Below the pieces are notes generated by a model that had not been told where the DNA came from, searched no databases, and saw only the letters and a list, made by a program, of their open reading frames with translations. From contig JAQTSL010000026.1 in the NCBI GenBank assembly GCA_028711355.1, positions 1 through 19,614 on the forward strand: a stretch of 19,614 nt of DNA, given 5' to 3'. Source of the stretch: Rhodoferax sp. GTDB lineage: Bacteria > Pseudomonadota > Gammaproteobacteria > Burkholderiales > Burkholderiaceae_C. Positions 8,559 to 15,870 of this stretch are shown here, piece after piece; the stretch's first letter is position 1, and every line of letters begins with the position of its first letter. The translations under genes and the position numbers were made by a program.

Positions 8559-9667
8559 TGAGCCAGGCCCCCCGATTCCATCCCCTGCGTGTGGCGCGCA
8601 TCAGCCCCGAGGCGGCTGGTGCCGTGGCTGTGACGTTGGCCGTGCCGCCCGAACTGCGCGCTGAGTTCGACTTTCAGCCCGGACAGTACCTGACGCTGCG
8701 TGCCCGCATTGGGGGCGTCGACGTGCGCCGCAGCTATTCCATTTGCAGCGCACACCAGCATTACATCGACCGTGGCGAGCTGGAGGTGGGCATCCGCCCA
8801 CTGCCTGGTGGTGTGTTCTCCAACTGGGCAGCGACGCAATTGCAGCCCGGCGCCACGCTACAGGTGATGCCACCCGACGGTCGCTTTGTGGTCAAGCGGT
8901 CTCGGGCCATTCACCGCGTGGGCTTTGCGGCGGGCTCGGGCATTACGCCCATTTTGTCGATCATGGCCAGCACGCTGCAAGACCAGCCTGATGCCCAGTT
9001 CACTCTGGTTTTTGGCAACCGCAGCATGGCCACAGTGATGTTCAACGAGGCACTGCAAGACCTCAAAGACCGCTACCGCGACCGGCTCACGCTGATCCAC
9101 GTGTTGTCGCGCCAGGCACAAGAGGTGGACTTGCTGCAGGGCCGCATCGACGACGCCAAGGTGCGCGCCCTCATCGACGCGTTGTTGCCCGCGGCCAGCA
9201 TGGACGAGGTTTTTGTCTGCGGGCCGGACGCCATGATTGAGGCAACCGAGCAGGCGCTGTTGGCCGCTGGTGTAAATGAGCGCGCGATTCGCACCGAGCG
9301 CTTTAGCTCGCCCACGCTGGCGGCGCTGTCCGAGCAGCAGCGCCGAGCGGCACGGGCCAGCGATCGCCATGCACCAGCCGCGCGCGGCAACGTGGCGCTG
9401 ACGCTGCGTCTGGACGGCAAGGACCACGCCTTGCGCATGAGCGCCGATGACCACGTGCTGGACGTCGCGCTGGCCGCCGGGCTGGACCTGCCGTTTGCTT
9501 GCAAGGGCGGGGTCTGCGCCACCTGTCGCTGCAAGGTGTTGGAGGGCGCTGTGACGATGGACAAGAACTTTGGCCTGGAACCGGATGAGATCGCGCGCGG
9601 TTTTGTGCTGAGTTGCCAGGCCCGCCCGATTGGCGCCGCGCTGCGTGTGAGTTTTGACGAGCGCTGA
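8558..9667 (+). CDS. paaE: 1,2-phenylacetyl-CoA epoxidase, reductase subunit PaaE
   Basis: A 369-aa electron-transfer subunit that passes electrons from NAD(P)H through FAD and a [2Fe-2S] cluster to PaaA. Domains in order: FAD-binding (RRSYSICS, 57-64), NAD(P)-binding (GSGITPILS, 126-134; FVCGPDAMIE), and a C-terminal plant-type ferredoxin with C315, C320, C323 and C353 in the CxxxxCxxC...C pattern. ATG 8558 shares one base with the paaD stop (TGATG). The frame is open upstream to 8513, but that lies within paaD. Length is close to E. coli PaaE. Confidence 0.95.
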   Translation: MSQAPRFHPLRVARISPEAAGAVAVTLAVPPELRAEFDFQPGQYLTLRARIGGVDVRRSYSICSAHQHYIDRGELEVGIRPLPGGVFSNWAATQLQPGATLQVMPPDGRFVVKRSRAIHRVGFAAGSGITPILSIMASTLQDQPDAQFTLVFGNRSMATVMFNEALQDLKDRYRDRLTLIHVLSRQAQEVDLLQGRIDDAKVRALIDALLPAASMDEVFVCGPDAMIEATEQALLAAGVNERAIRTERFSSPTLAALSEQQRRAARASDRHAPAARGNVALTLRLDGKDHALRMSADDHVLDVALAAGLDLPFACKGGVCATCRCKVLEGAVTMDKNFGLEPDEIARGFVLSCQARPIGAALRVSFDER

Positions 9668-9694
9668 CCTTTTTCTGCTATTCCCGAGGTGAAT

Positions 9695-10342
9695 ATGCCC
9701 CTGCTGCAGGTTTACAACTATTTTCGTAGCGGTACCTCATACCGGTTGCGCATCGTGCTGGCGCTCAAGGGCGTGGCGTATGACTACCACGCGGTCGATT
9801 TGCTGCATGAAGCGCACTTGGACGCGGCCTTCAAGGCGCTCAACCCGCAAGGCCTGGTGCCCACGGTGATCGAGGACGACTGGGTGTTGTCGCAGTCGCC
9901 GGCCATCATCGAATGGCTTGAAGAGCGCTACCCCAACCCAGCGCTGCTGCCAGCCGATGTGCGCGGCCGCGCCCGTGTGCGCGCGTTGGCGGCGCTGGTG
10001 GGCTGCGACATCCACCCGCTCAACAACCGGCGCGTATTGCAGTACCTGCGCCACACGCTGGGCTGCAACGAAGCCGCCGTGCTGGCCTGGTGCGGCACCT
10101 GGATCCGTGCCGGTTTTGATGCGCTTGAGAGGTTGCTGGTGGCTGACTCTGCGCGTGGCGACTTTTGCTACGGTGCCAGGCCCACGTTGGCCGACGCCTA
10201 CCTGGTGGCGCAGGTTGATAGCGCGCGCCGCTTCAAGGTTGATCTGGCAGCCTACCCGGCCATCGTCGCGGTGGATGCGGCCTGTGCGGTGCAGCCGGCG
10301 TTTGCGCAGGCGGCGCCTAAAAATCAGGCGGATGCGGTGTAA
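9695..10342 (+). CDS. maiA: Maleylacetoacetate isomerase (zeta-class GST family)
   Basis: A 215-aa GST-fold protein. The N-terminal thioredoxin-like half starts YNYFRSGTSYRLRIVLALKG, a variant of the zeta-class active-site loop with S12 and S15. NPQGLVPTVIEDDWVLSQSPAIIEWLEE is the glutathione-binding segment. The zeta class isomerises maleylacetoacetate or maleylpyruvate to the fumaryl form, feeding FAH-family hydrolases such as the one at 719-1753. ATG 9695 follows GAGG at good spacing; an in-frame GTG at 9689 is less likely. It lies 27 nt after paaE and ends the plus-strand cluster. The canonical SSCS motif is altered (RSGTS), so another GST role remains possible. Confidence 0.84.
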   Translation: MPLLQVYNYFRSGTSYRLRIVLALKGVAYDYHAVDLLHEAHLDAAFKALNPQGLVPTVIEDDWVLSQSPAIIEWLEERYPNPALLPADVRGRARVRALAALVGCDIHPLNNRRVLQYLRHTLGCNEAAVLAWCGTWIRAGFDALERLLVADSARGDFCYGARPTLADAYLVAQVDSARRFKVDLAAYPAIVAVDAACAVQPAFAQAAPKNQADAV

Positions 10343-10462
10343 CGGTTTAATCGCAGATTGGAGACCGCTTCAGTGGCAAGTTTTTAGTGCCCTGTCCGGG
10401 CCGTTGAATCAACCAAGACCTCAGATGACGGTGACTGCCTTTGGCGTTCCGTAAAGAATCAC

Positions 10463-10568
10463 TTTAACGTGAAAGAACAGGTTGTCATACCGGGCCACGA
10501 CCCGGTATCCAGTGAATTTGGACGCACTGGATTGCGGGTCGGGGCCCGCAATGACATCCTTCTTTCAT
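10463..10568 (+). repeat. 106-bp double-hairpin repeat, copy 2 (well preserved)
   Basis: This is nearly identical to 4420-4525. There are two perfect 8-bp stems: ATACCGGG (10487-10494)/CCCGGTAT (10501-10508), and ATTGCGGG (10531-10538)/CCCGCAAT (10545-10552). The 74-bp core has inverted ends TGTCAT (10483-10488) and ATGACA (10551-10556). It sits between the convergent maiA and fdxB genes, so a role in ending both transcripts is plausible. No T-run follows either stem. The element carries no coding sequence. Confidence 0.88.
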
Positions 10569-10591
10569 GCTTTGGGGTGGCTTTGCTGCCA

Positions 10592-10617
10592 TGACAGTTA
10601 GTTAGTAACATCTGTCA
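10592..10617. terminator. Inverted repeat downstream of fdxB, possible terminator or operator
   Basis: TGACAG (10592-10597) and CTGTCA (10612-10617) are perfect 6-bp arms around a 14-nt AT-rich centre, five bases beyond the fdxB stop. No clear T-run follows on either strand, so a rho-independent terminator is not proven. The rest of 10343-10621, outside this and the 106-bp repeat, shows no gene. Confidence 0.3.
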
Positions 10618-10621
10618 GCGG

Positions 10622-10936
10622 TCAACTGAGGAATTTAGGTTCATGTCTGTAGCACTTCTTGGGGCAAATTTTGGCGCACGCGGTGCAACCAATACACAGC
10701 TCCTGGTGCGCAATCGTCATGACCTTCTTTTCGTATTCCTCATCATCGTCCTCTTCGTCAAGGTCAACTGCAATGCGCTTGCCGTCTTCGGTTAGGCCAA
10801 CCAGTTCAAGCACACCGCGTGCACAGACCTTGAAACAGCGGCCGCAACCAATGCATTTTTGGTCGTCTAGTGAGGCGACAAAAGTGGGTGTCCAGGTTTC
10901 CCCACTGGGCAGGGTGACGTTAAAAGGAGTGCTCAC
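10622..10936 (-). CDS. fdxB: Nif-specific ferredoxin III (FdxB)
   Basis: A 104-aa bacterial-type ferredoxin with two cluster-binding motifs, CIGCGRCFKVC near the N-terminus and CIGCTACAKICPKKC near the C-terminus. They are separated by a very acidic linker (DLDEEDDDEEYEKK). This arrangement is typical of FdxB, which supplies electrons for nitrogenase or its cofactor assembly. The start is GTG at 10936, two nt after the stop of the DUF269 gene. There is no usable ATG before the first motif, so GTG with coupled translation is the best reading. It is the last gene of the nif operon. Confidence 0.93.
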   Translation of the reverse strand: MSTPFNVTLPSGETWTPTFVASLDDQKCIGCGRCFKVCARGVLELVGLTEDGKRIAVDLDEEDDDEEYEKKVMTIAHQELCIGCTACAKICPKKCYRHEPKFLS

Positions 10937-10938
10937 GG

Positions 10939-11436
10939 TCAGGCTCCATATTGCGCTACCGCGGGGTAGCTGCGGATCATCGTGACCGCTTCGTTCAGGA
11001 ACTTGGTGCCCGCCTCGGCGAGTTTTGCAAGTGACGGAAATCCGAAACGGTGCACATCACGCAACTGCTTGTTCACCACCACCAGTCGGCCGGCGATCAA
11101 GACCATGCGGCCAAAGCCTTCGTGGCTCATCTTCATCATGGGCGACACCATCTGGCCGGTCTCGCGTTCAATGGCCACGGCAATGGCGTTGTAAAAAATC
11201 TCCAGATGCCACAACGTCTCGGGGTCCGGGTCACCCAGAATGGGCAAGGAGCGGCGCTCTTCTGCGGTGTGGATGTAGGGCTTGAGCAGTTGCAAATCGG
11301 TCTTGTTGTCCCAGGTGCCATTCATGTCCTGCGCGCGCAGTTGCTTGATGAGCTGCTGCACAAAAGGTGTCGTCAGGCAACTGGCTTGGCCGTCATTGCC
11401 ATCAACCAGCACCGCATCGGTGGCGAGTGCGGTCAT
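10939..11436 (-). CDS. NifX-associated nitrogen fixation protein (DUF269)
   Basis: A 165-aa protein of the DUF269 family, found almost always between nifX and fdxB or close to them. Recognisable segments are TPFVQQLIKQLRAQDMNG, TWDNKTDLQLLKPYI, GDPDPETLWHLEIFYNAIA and MVSPMMKMSHEGFGRMVLIA. Its biochemical role is not established to my knowledge; its linkage implies help in FeMo-cofactor synthesis or trafficking. ATG 11436 overlaps the nifX TGA by 4 nt (ATGA), and the gene is followed directly by fdxB. Confidence 0.93.
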   Translation of the reverse strand: MTALATDAVLVDGNDGQASCLTTPFVQQLIKQLRAQDMNGTWDNKTDLQLLKPYIHTAEERRSLPILGDPDPETLWHLEIFYNAIAVAIERETGQMVSPMMKMSHEGFGRMVLIAGRLVVVNKQLRDVHRFGFPSLAKLAEAGTKFLNEAVTMIRSYPAVAQYGA

Positions 11437-11840
11437 GGCGTGACCTCTTCTTCAAAGTCGAACGTTCGCACGCCGTCTTTGGCCAGCGCCTTGCGCAGCC
11501 AGGGCGGTGGCGTGCCCTGTAGCACCGTCTGCAGTTTGTCCAGAATGTCGGAAATCAATTCGGGTTGCGGCACCTTGATGGGGTGAATCTTCATGGCCAC
11601 CACCCGTGCTGCGCCATGGCCGCCAATGGCGGTCAGATAGACGATGGCGCAGTCTTTGATGGCCGTCAGCTTGGGTGCGAGCTTGTCCTCGTCACCGTCT
11701 TCTTCAAGCGTGTCACCAAACTCGAAGCTTTCTACAAACTGGTGTCCATCGGGCGAAACGTCATACACGACGATGCATTTGGCCCAGCCAAAGTGCGCAT
11801 TCACGCTTTCTTTGTCCTGGGTAGCGAAGGCAATTTTCAT
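11433..11840 (-). CDS. nifX: Nitrogenase cofactor carrier protein NifX
   Basis: A 135-aa single-domain protein of the dinitrogenase FeMo-cofactor-binding family. It holds NifB-co or the VK-cluster during transfer to NifEN. Evidence: the start MKIAFATQDKESVNAHFGWA, which is typical of this fold, then AIVYLTAIGGHGAARVV and the Pro-rich PPPWLRKAL near the end. ATG 11840 follows a strong AAGGAG, 23 nt after the nifN stop. Position between nifN and the DUF269 gene is the standard order. NifY is the related alternative but usually sits after nifK. Confidence 0.94.
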   Translation of the reverse strand: MKIAFATQDKESVNAHFGWAKCIVVYDVSPDGHQFVESFEFGDTLEEDGDEDKLAPKLTAIKDCAIVYLTAIGGHGAARVVAMKIHPIKVPQPELISDILDKLQTVLQGTPPPWLRKALAKDGVRTFDFEEEVTP

Positions 11841-11863
11841 ACAGGCACTCCTTGGGTTGGGGG

Positions 11864-13270
11864 TCAGGCGCTGGCCTGCGCCAGTCGGGGGTTGTCAAAA
11901 CAGGGTTCAGAAAGTGGGGGCGTTGCTTTGGCCGCTGCGCGCAACGCTTCGGGTGTCAGCGGCCAATCGCCGGGGTGGTGGTGTTCCACCTGGTCGAGCA
12001 TCAGGTTGGCCACCTCAAAAATCAATTCCATCGTGCCGCGGTAGCCCACCATGCGTCGGTGCGCGTTGCCGACGCGGTCAAACACCGGGAAACCGATGCG
12101 CAGCAAAGGCTTGTTCAGCCGGTGTGCCGCCTGGCGACCGTGCGAGTGAGTCACCAGCAGATCACACCCTGGCGCGCCGCGCTCCAGGTCTTCCAGGTCA
12201 CCCAAAATCACTTGGTCGGCAGGTAGCAGCGCGTGCGAGGCCGACTTGGTGGTGCTGACGCAGCAGGTCAGCTCGGCGCCCATGTCCATCAGCAAGCTGC
12301 CCACGGCCAGCAACAAATCGGGCTCGGCAGCAATCGCCACCTTGATGCCGCCGGTGTAGAAATGGCTGTCGAGCATGGCATCGAGCAACTGGCTGCGTTG
12401 GCGGCGGTATTTGGCAGGTACCGGTTGGCCTGAGAGTTGTGCCAGCTTCTGCAGCAAGCGGTCATTGGCTTCAAGCCCGGTCAGGCGCTCGAAAATTTCC
12501 AGCGGCGTGCCCGCTATGTCTTGCAGGGCCAAGGCAGCTTGGCGGGTTTGTTCGCCGACACCAAGCGTACACACCGACGCACCCACTGAGCGAATCTGCG
12601 CCAGCGTGGTCCCGCCCAGGGTGGTGCCGCGCCAATCGGGTGGAATATGGCCGTCGAGCGAGCCCGACAGATCGGGTAGTACGATGACGGTGAGACCAAA
12701 ACTTTCGATGATCTCGCGCAATTCATCCATATCACCAGGCGACAAATAACTGCCTGGCAACAGCGTGATCTGGTCTGCCTTGACCGGCAGCGGCTTCACC
12801 AACGTGCGCACAATGGCGGTGACCGCGTGTTGGTAGCCGTCTTCAAAACCACCGACGTAATCGGGGCTGGAGACAAAGACGATTTCGGTATCGGCCAGCT
12901 CGGGTTTGCGCTTGCGCACCGTCACCAAGAAGCCTTCGACATCGTCACCCTTGGTTTCGGTCAGACCGGTCGAGCAAATGGCAATGATCTTGGGCGCAGC
13001 GCGGTTGCGGATGTTGACCAGCGCGGCTTCCAGGTTGTCGTAGCCCCCCAAAATGGAGGTGACTTCGTTCATCGCCGTGGTTTGCAGCGGAATGGCTTCC
13101 TTGAAGTGGCGCACCAGCAGCACCAGCCCAAACGAGGTGCAGCCTTGCGAGCCATGCATCACCGGCATGCAGGCATCCAGCCCCAAAAACGCCAGCGTGG
13201 CCCCCAGCGGCTGGCTCATCTTGAGCGGGTTCACCGCGCAGGCTTTTTTGGATTCAATCACGCTGGCCAT
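11864..13270 (-). CDS. nifN: Nitrogenase FeMo-cofactor scaffold subunit NifN
   Basis: A 468-aa partner of NifE in the NifE2N2 scaffold, where the NifB-derived cluster matures to FeMo-co. It is related to NifK. The conserved N-terminal part CAVNPLKMSQPLGATLAFLG, with C11, C34 and C44, and MPVMHGSQGCTSFG identifies NifN. HFKEAIPLQTTAMNEVTSILG follows, and FVSSPDYVGGFEDGY lies further in. Its ATG lies two nt after the nifE TGA, so translation is coupled. The C-terminal 30 residues or so are less conserved. No truncation is seen. Confidence 0.96.
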   Translation of the reverse strand: MASVIESKKACAVNPLKMSQPLGATLAFLGLDACMPVMHGSQGCTSFGLVLLVRHFKEAIPLQTTAMNEVTSILGGYDNLEAALVNIRNRAAPKIIAICSTGLTETKGDDVEGFLVTVRKRKPELADTEIVFVSSPDYVGGFEDGYQHAVTAIVRTLVKPLPVKADQITLLPGSYLSPGDMDELREIIESFGLTVIVLPDLSGSLDGHIPPDWRGTTLGGTTLAQIRSVGASVCTLGVGEQTRQAALALQDIAGTPLEIFERLTGLEANDRLLQKLAQLSGQPVPAKYRRQRSQLLDAMLDSHFYTGGIKVAIAAEPDLLLAVGSLLMDMGAELTCCVSTTKSASHALLPADQVILGDLEDLERGAPGCDLLVTHSHGRQAAHRLNKPLLRIGFPVFDRVGNAHRRMVGYRGTMELIFEVANLMLDQVEHHHPGDWPLTPEALRAAAKATPPLSEPCFDNPRLAQASA

Positions 13271-13272
13271 GA

Positions 13273-14700
13273 TCAGGCTTCCACAGCGACAGGCACAGCA
13301 CCCAGCGTTTCACCGTTTTCACCCCAAGGGGCAGGCAGGCGCACTTGCTGCCACACCGGGTTAACAATGGCGCGGTCAATTTCGCGCACCAAAGCCACGA
13401 TCCCTTCATAACCGCCATAGGGGTGGAAGCGCTCCTGGTTGATGTCAAGCCAGGGCATACGCGCCTTGAGCGCCACAAATTGCGTGCGCCCACCCGAGAG
13501 CATGATGTCGGCGCGGGCGTCGCGCAGCATGGCGTACATCTCGCGCGGGGTCATGTTGTCGAACATATGGGCATCGTCGCCCATCAGTTCCTTGATTTTT
13601 TCTTTGTCCGTTTCGGTGCTTTTTTTGACGCTGGTGCCCACAATCTCCAGCCCCGCTTCTTGCAGCGCCGCCACCACCGACCACGACTTGACCCCCCCGG
13701 TGTAGAGCAGCACGCGCTTGCCGCTAAGGCGCTGCTTGAAGTGGGCAATGCGCTGGTAAGCGCGGGCCTCTTCGACCTCAATCAGTCGCTCGGTGCGGTC
13801 TGACAAATCAGCCGGTGCGCCTTGTTGAATCAGCAGTTTGGTGATTTGGCGCAGGCTCTCGCTCATGTCGCCAATGCCGTAGAACGAGCCTTCAAAGTAC
13901 GGAATGCCCCAGCGCTGCTGCATCTTGGTGGCAAGGTTGATCATCGACTTGGAGCACACCATCATGTTCACCTTGGCCCGGTGCGCGCTGGCAATCTCGT
14001 TGTAGCGGCCATCCCCGGCGATGGTGGCAAGGATGCGGATGCCTAAGCCTTCGAGCAGCGGCTTGACCTGCCACAGCTCGCCCACCAGGTTGTATTCGCC
14101 AATGATGTTGATGTCACAAGGTGTGGTGAATTCGGGCTCGCGCGTGCCAATCACATAATCCAGCAGGGCCTCGGCACCAAGCTTGTTGCCCAGGTTTTTG
14201 GTGCCGGCAAAGCCGGGGGCGTTGATCGGAATGATGGGCTTGCCAAACTTCTCGGTAGCGCGCTTGCAGACCGCCTCAATGTCGTCGCCGACCAGCGCGG
14301 GCACGCAGGTTTGATAGACAAAGACCGCCGGCGGGTCATATTTTTCCAGCACCTCGCGGATTGATTTGAACAGGCGCTTTTCGCCGCCATAAATCACGTC
14401 GAGCTGGTTGATGTCGGTGGTAAACCCGGTGCGGTAAATTTGCGGACCGCTTGATGCGCTGTGCCGGTTGTCCCACGAGTTGCCCTCGCAAGCAATTGGG
14501 CCATGCACCAGGTGCACCACGTCGGCAATTGGTTGCAGCGCAATTTTGGCCCCGTCAAAAGCACAGCCACCCGCGGCTGCGCCGGGTAGGAGCTGTTTGC
14601 CACAGCCCTTTTTGCGGTCTTTGTCGCTCTTGCCCTGGTTGATGTCGCACCCCGGCTCATCAAACACATCGGCAATGCGCGCCTTGAGGGTTGCTGACAT
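13273..14700 (-). CDS. nifE: Nitrogenase FeMo-cofactor scaffold subunit NifE
   Basis: A 475-aa NifD-related scaffold subunit. Cysteines C33 (KKGCGKQLLPG), C46 (GGCAFDG), C71 (GPIACEGNSWDNR) and C132 fit the P-cluster-like [4Fe-4S] site shared with NifN. C249 (MMVCSKSMINLATKM) lies toward the cofactor side. EYNLVGELWQVKPLLEGLGI and RWGIPYFEGSFYGI are strong NifE signatures. ATG 14700 follows an AGGAG site and a sigma-54 promoter about 35 nt upstream. It is first in the nifE-N-X-DUF269-fdxB operon. nifHDK, usually nearby, are not in the window. Confidence 0.96.
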   Translation of the reverse strand: MSATLKARIADVFDEPGCDINQGKSDKDRKKGCGKQLLPGAAAGGCAFDGAKIALQPIADVVHLVHGPIACEGNSWDNRHSASSGPQIYRTGFTTDINQLDVIYGGEKRLFKSIREVLEKYDPPAVFVYQTCVPALVGDDIEAVCKRATEKFGKPIIPINAPGFAGTKNLGNKLGAEALLDYVIGTREPEFTTPCDINIIGEYNLVGELWQVKPLLEGLGIRILATIAGDGRYNEIASAHRAKVNMMVCSKSMINLATKMQQRWGIPYFEGSFYGIGDMSESLRQITKLLIQQGAPADLSDRTERLIEVEEARAYQRIAHFKQRLSGKRVLLYTGGVKSWSVVAALQEAGLEIVGTSVKKSTETDKEKIKELMGDDAHMFDNMTPREMYAMLRDARADIMLSGGRTQFVALKARMPWLDINQERFHPYGGYEGIVALVREIDRAIVNPVWQQVRLPAPWGENGETLGAVPVAVEA

Positions 14701-14734
14701 GAAAGACTCCTGATAGGGTGGGAAGTCTTGTTAT

Positions 14735-14750
14735 TGCAATTTGAATGCCA
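14735..14750 (-). promoter_or_regulatory. Sigma-54 (-24/-12) promoter of the nifE operon
   Basis: The minus-strand sequence TGGCATTCAAATTGCA matches the RpoN consensus TGGCAC(G)-N4-TTGCA at the invariant GG and GC with correct spacing. Transcription would start near 14725, giving a leader of about 25 nt before nifE. It implies activation by an enhancer-binding protein, presumably NifA. No perfect NifA site (TGT-N10-ACA) is visible within about 190 bp upstream. Confidence 0.82.
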
Positions 14751-14938
14751 GGTGAAAATGGCCTTCAAAGGGGCTCAACGGCGCACTATTGGCTCGCTTA
14801 GCCCGGAAATTTGGCCGATTTGAAGGGATTGCGACAAGTCGGGGGTGACAGACCGGGCCGTGGGCCACCAGATAGGTTTGATCGGTGACCCGGCGCAAGC
14901 CCCCATGCCGCTCAATAGCGGTTTCCTTGCAGCTCTGA
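14751..14938. other. Non-coding gap upstream of the nifE promoter
   Basis: No convincing gene is seen here. A 5-bp stem with a 4-nt loop, CCGCT (14908-14912)/AGCGG (14917-14921), lies just past the stop of the secreted-protein gene. It lacks a T-run, so it is only a weak terminator candidate. The gap should also hold the nifE upstream activator region. Confidence 0.35.
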
Positions 14939-15400
14939 TTACCTGCGGTTTGGATTGGCTGGCATGTGGTCATATCGGTTACGAACGCCGTCTCCGTCGA
15001 GATCGCGGTCCCATTGGTTTCTGACACCGTCACGATCAAGATCACCGTAAGGACCAACCAGGCGCGATTGACGCCACTGATTGCGCGGGTTGCCCGAACC
15101 GTACACGTTGGCGCTGCCATCGCGACCCTGCAAGCCATAAGGACCACGGCTTTGCCAGTGCTGCCCGTGATTGCGTCGATCATTGCCATAGCGCTCATAG
15201 CGCCCGAAGTGGCCGGGTGCCGGCATAAAGACGAGCCGGGGTTGCAGATGCATCGGCGATGGTTGTACATAAATGCCCGGCACCTGCACGCCGATCGAAA
15301 AGTACACATCGCTGCGGGCGTGCGCAGCCGAAGCTGCGGCGAAAGCGCCCAGTGCGACTGCAACTGCCGCCAGCGCTCTGGTAGAAATGAGGTGTTTCAT
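14939..15400 (-). CDS. Small secreted protein with calcium-loop-like Asp repeats
   Basis: A 153-aa protein that I cannot assign to a named family. Residues 1-29 form a signal peptide (KHLISTRALAAVAVALGAFA, cleavage likely after AHA). The middle is rich in Gly, Arg, Tyr, Asn and Pro. The C-terminus carries two Asp repeats, DLDRDGVRNQWD and DLDGDGVRNRYD, which look like thrombospondin type 3 or EF-hand-type calcium loops. ATG 15400 follows AAGGAG; an upstream in-frame start at 15430 would put residues before the signal peptide. A periplasmic or exported structural role is a guess. It stands alone, upstream of nifE on the same strand, and has no evident link to nitrogen fixation. Confidence 0.75.
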   Translation of the reverse strand: MKHLISTRALAAVAVALGAFAAASAAHARSDVYFSIGVQVPGIYVQPSPMHLQPRLVFMPAPGHFGRYERYGNDRRNHGQHWQSRGPYGLQGRDGSANVYGSGNPRNQWRQSRLVGPYGDLDRDGVRNQWDRDLDGDGVRNRYDHMPANPNRR

Positions 15401-15478
15401 GAAAGCTCCTTGAGTTGGTGTGGATCGCATCTTGCGCGTAGGTGTATGAACGCAGGCTGAACCGATTCAAGAAAGCCA

Positions 15479-15625
15479 GTGATGCAATTCGGGTCACAAA
15501 ACTTTACGACTGGCGAACCGCTCCAAATCCGAGTTGGCTTTGAAATCGAGTACGAGTGCCCGGCTCCCACGCCGATAATTTTGGCGCTGAGCATTCACCA
15601 TTGGCGCTCAGCCGACCGCTGGCCT
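15479..15625 (+). pseudogene. Fragment of a transglutaminase-like protein, N-terminal part
   Basis: The frame from 15521 reads LQIRVGFEIEYECPAPTPII followed by LALSIHHWRSADRW. This resembles the N-terminal beta-strand segment of bacterial transglutaminase-like proteins (IRVGYEL-x-YDCPQPTPM...). After about 35 matching residues the likeness ends and the frame runs into unrelated residues, stopping at 15691. The catalytic Cys-His-Asp core is missing, so this is a remnant. The junction with the EamA remnant lies somewhere in 15625-15693. The identification rests on remembered family sequence. Confidence 0.6.
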
Positions 15626-15693
15626 TTTCGTTCCATATGGCCGCAACTCGCCTCGCCATCCATCTGTGCCCTAATGGATTTTCTCGGTTGAAG

Positions 15694-15870
15694 ATGATTC
15701 ATGCCAACGTTGCTGGCAGCTACCGCAATCTGGTGCCGATCTTTGGCATCGCCGGTGCTGCCTTCTTTCTGGGTGAACTGACCTCACTGCAACAGTTGGT
15801 CGGTGCAGCGATCACCCTGTCTGCTGTCACTTGGCTAAGTCTGGTTGGGTTAAAACCTGTCAAGGCCTAA
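15694..15870 (+). pseudogene. C-terminal fragment of an EamA/DMT-family transporter
   Basis: The frame reads VAGSYRNLVPIFGIAGAAFF followed by LGELTSLQQLVGAAITLSA. This is the last two membrane helices of an EamA (drug/metabolite) transporter, with the usual N-L-V-P-x-F and G-E motifs. Only about 58 of the expected 290 or so residues remain, and the upstream frame is not transporter-like. It overlaps the stop of the convergent LysE-family gene by 4 nt. It is probably the scar of a deletion that joined it to the transglutaminase-like fragment. Confidence 0.72.

Noticed and set aside
12827..13411. Plus-strand open frame across the nifN-nifE junction
   Set aside because: It is the complement of two well-supported nif genes and has no recognisable domain or ribosome site.
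14751..14940. NifA upstream activator site TGT-N10-ACA
   Set aside because: I scanned for it and found no perfect match, so none is annotated; an imperfect site cannot be told from chance by eye.
14731..15363. Longer minus-strand frame overlapping the secreted-protein gene
   Set aside because: The other frame has a signal peptide, a good ribosome site and ordered Asp repeats; this one has none of these and runs through the nifE promoter.
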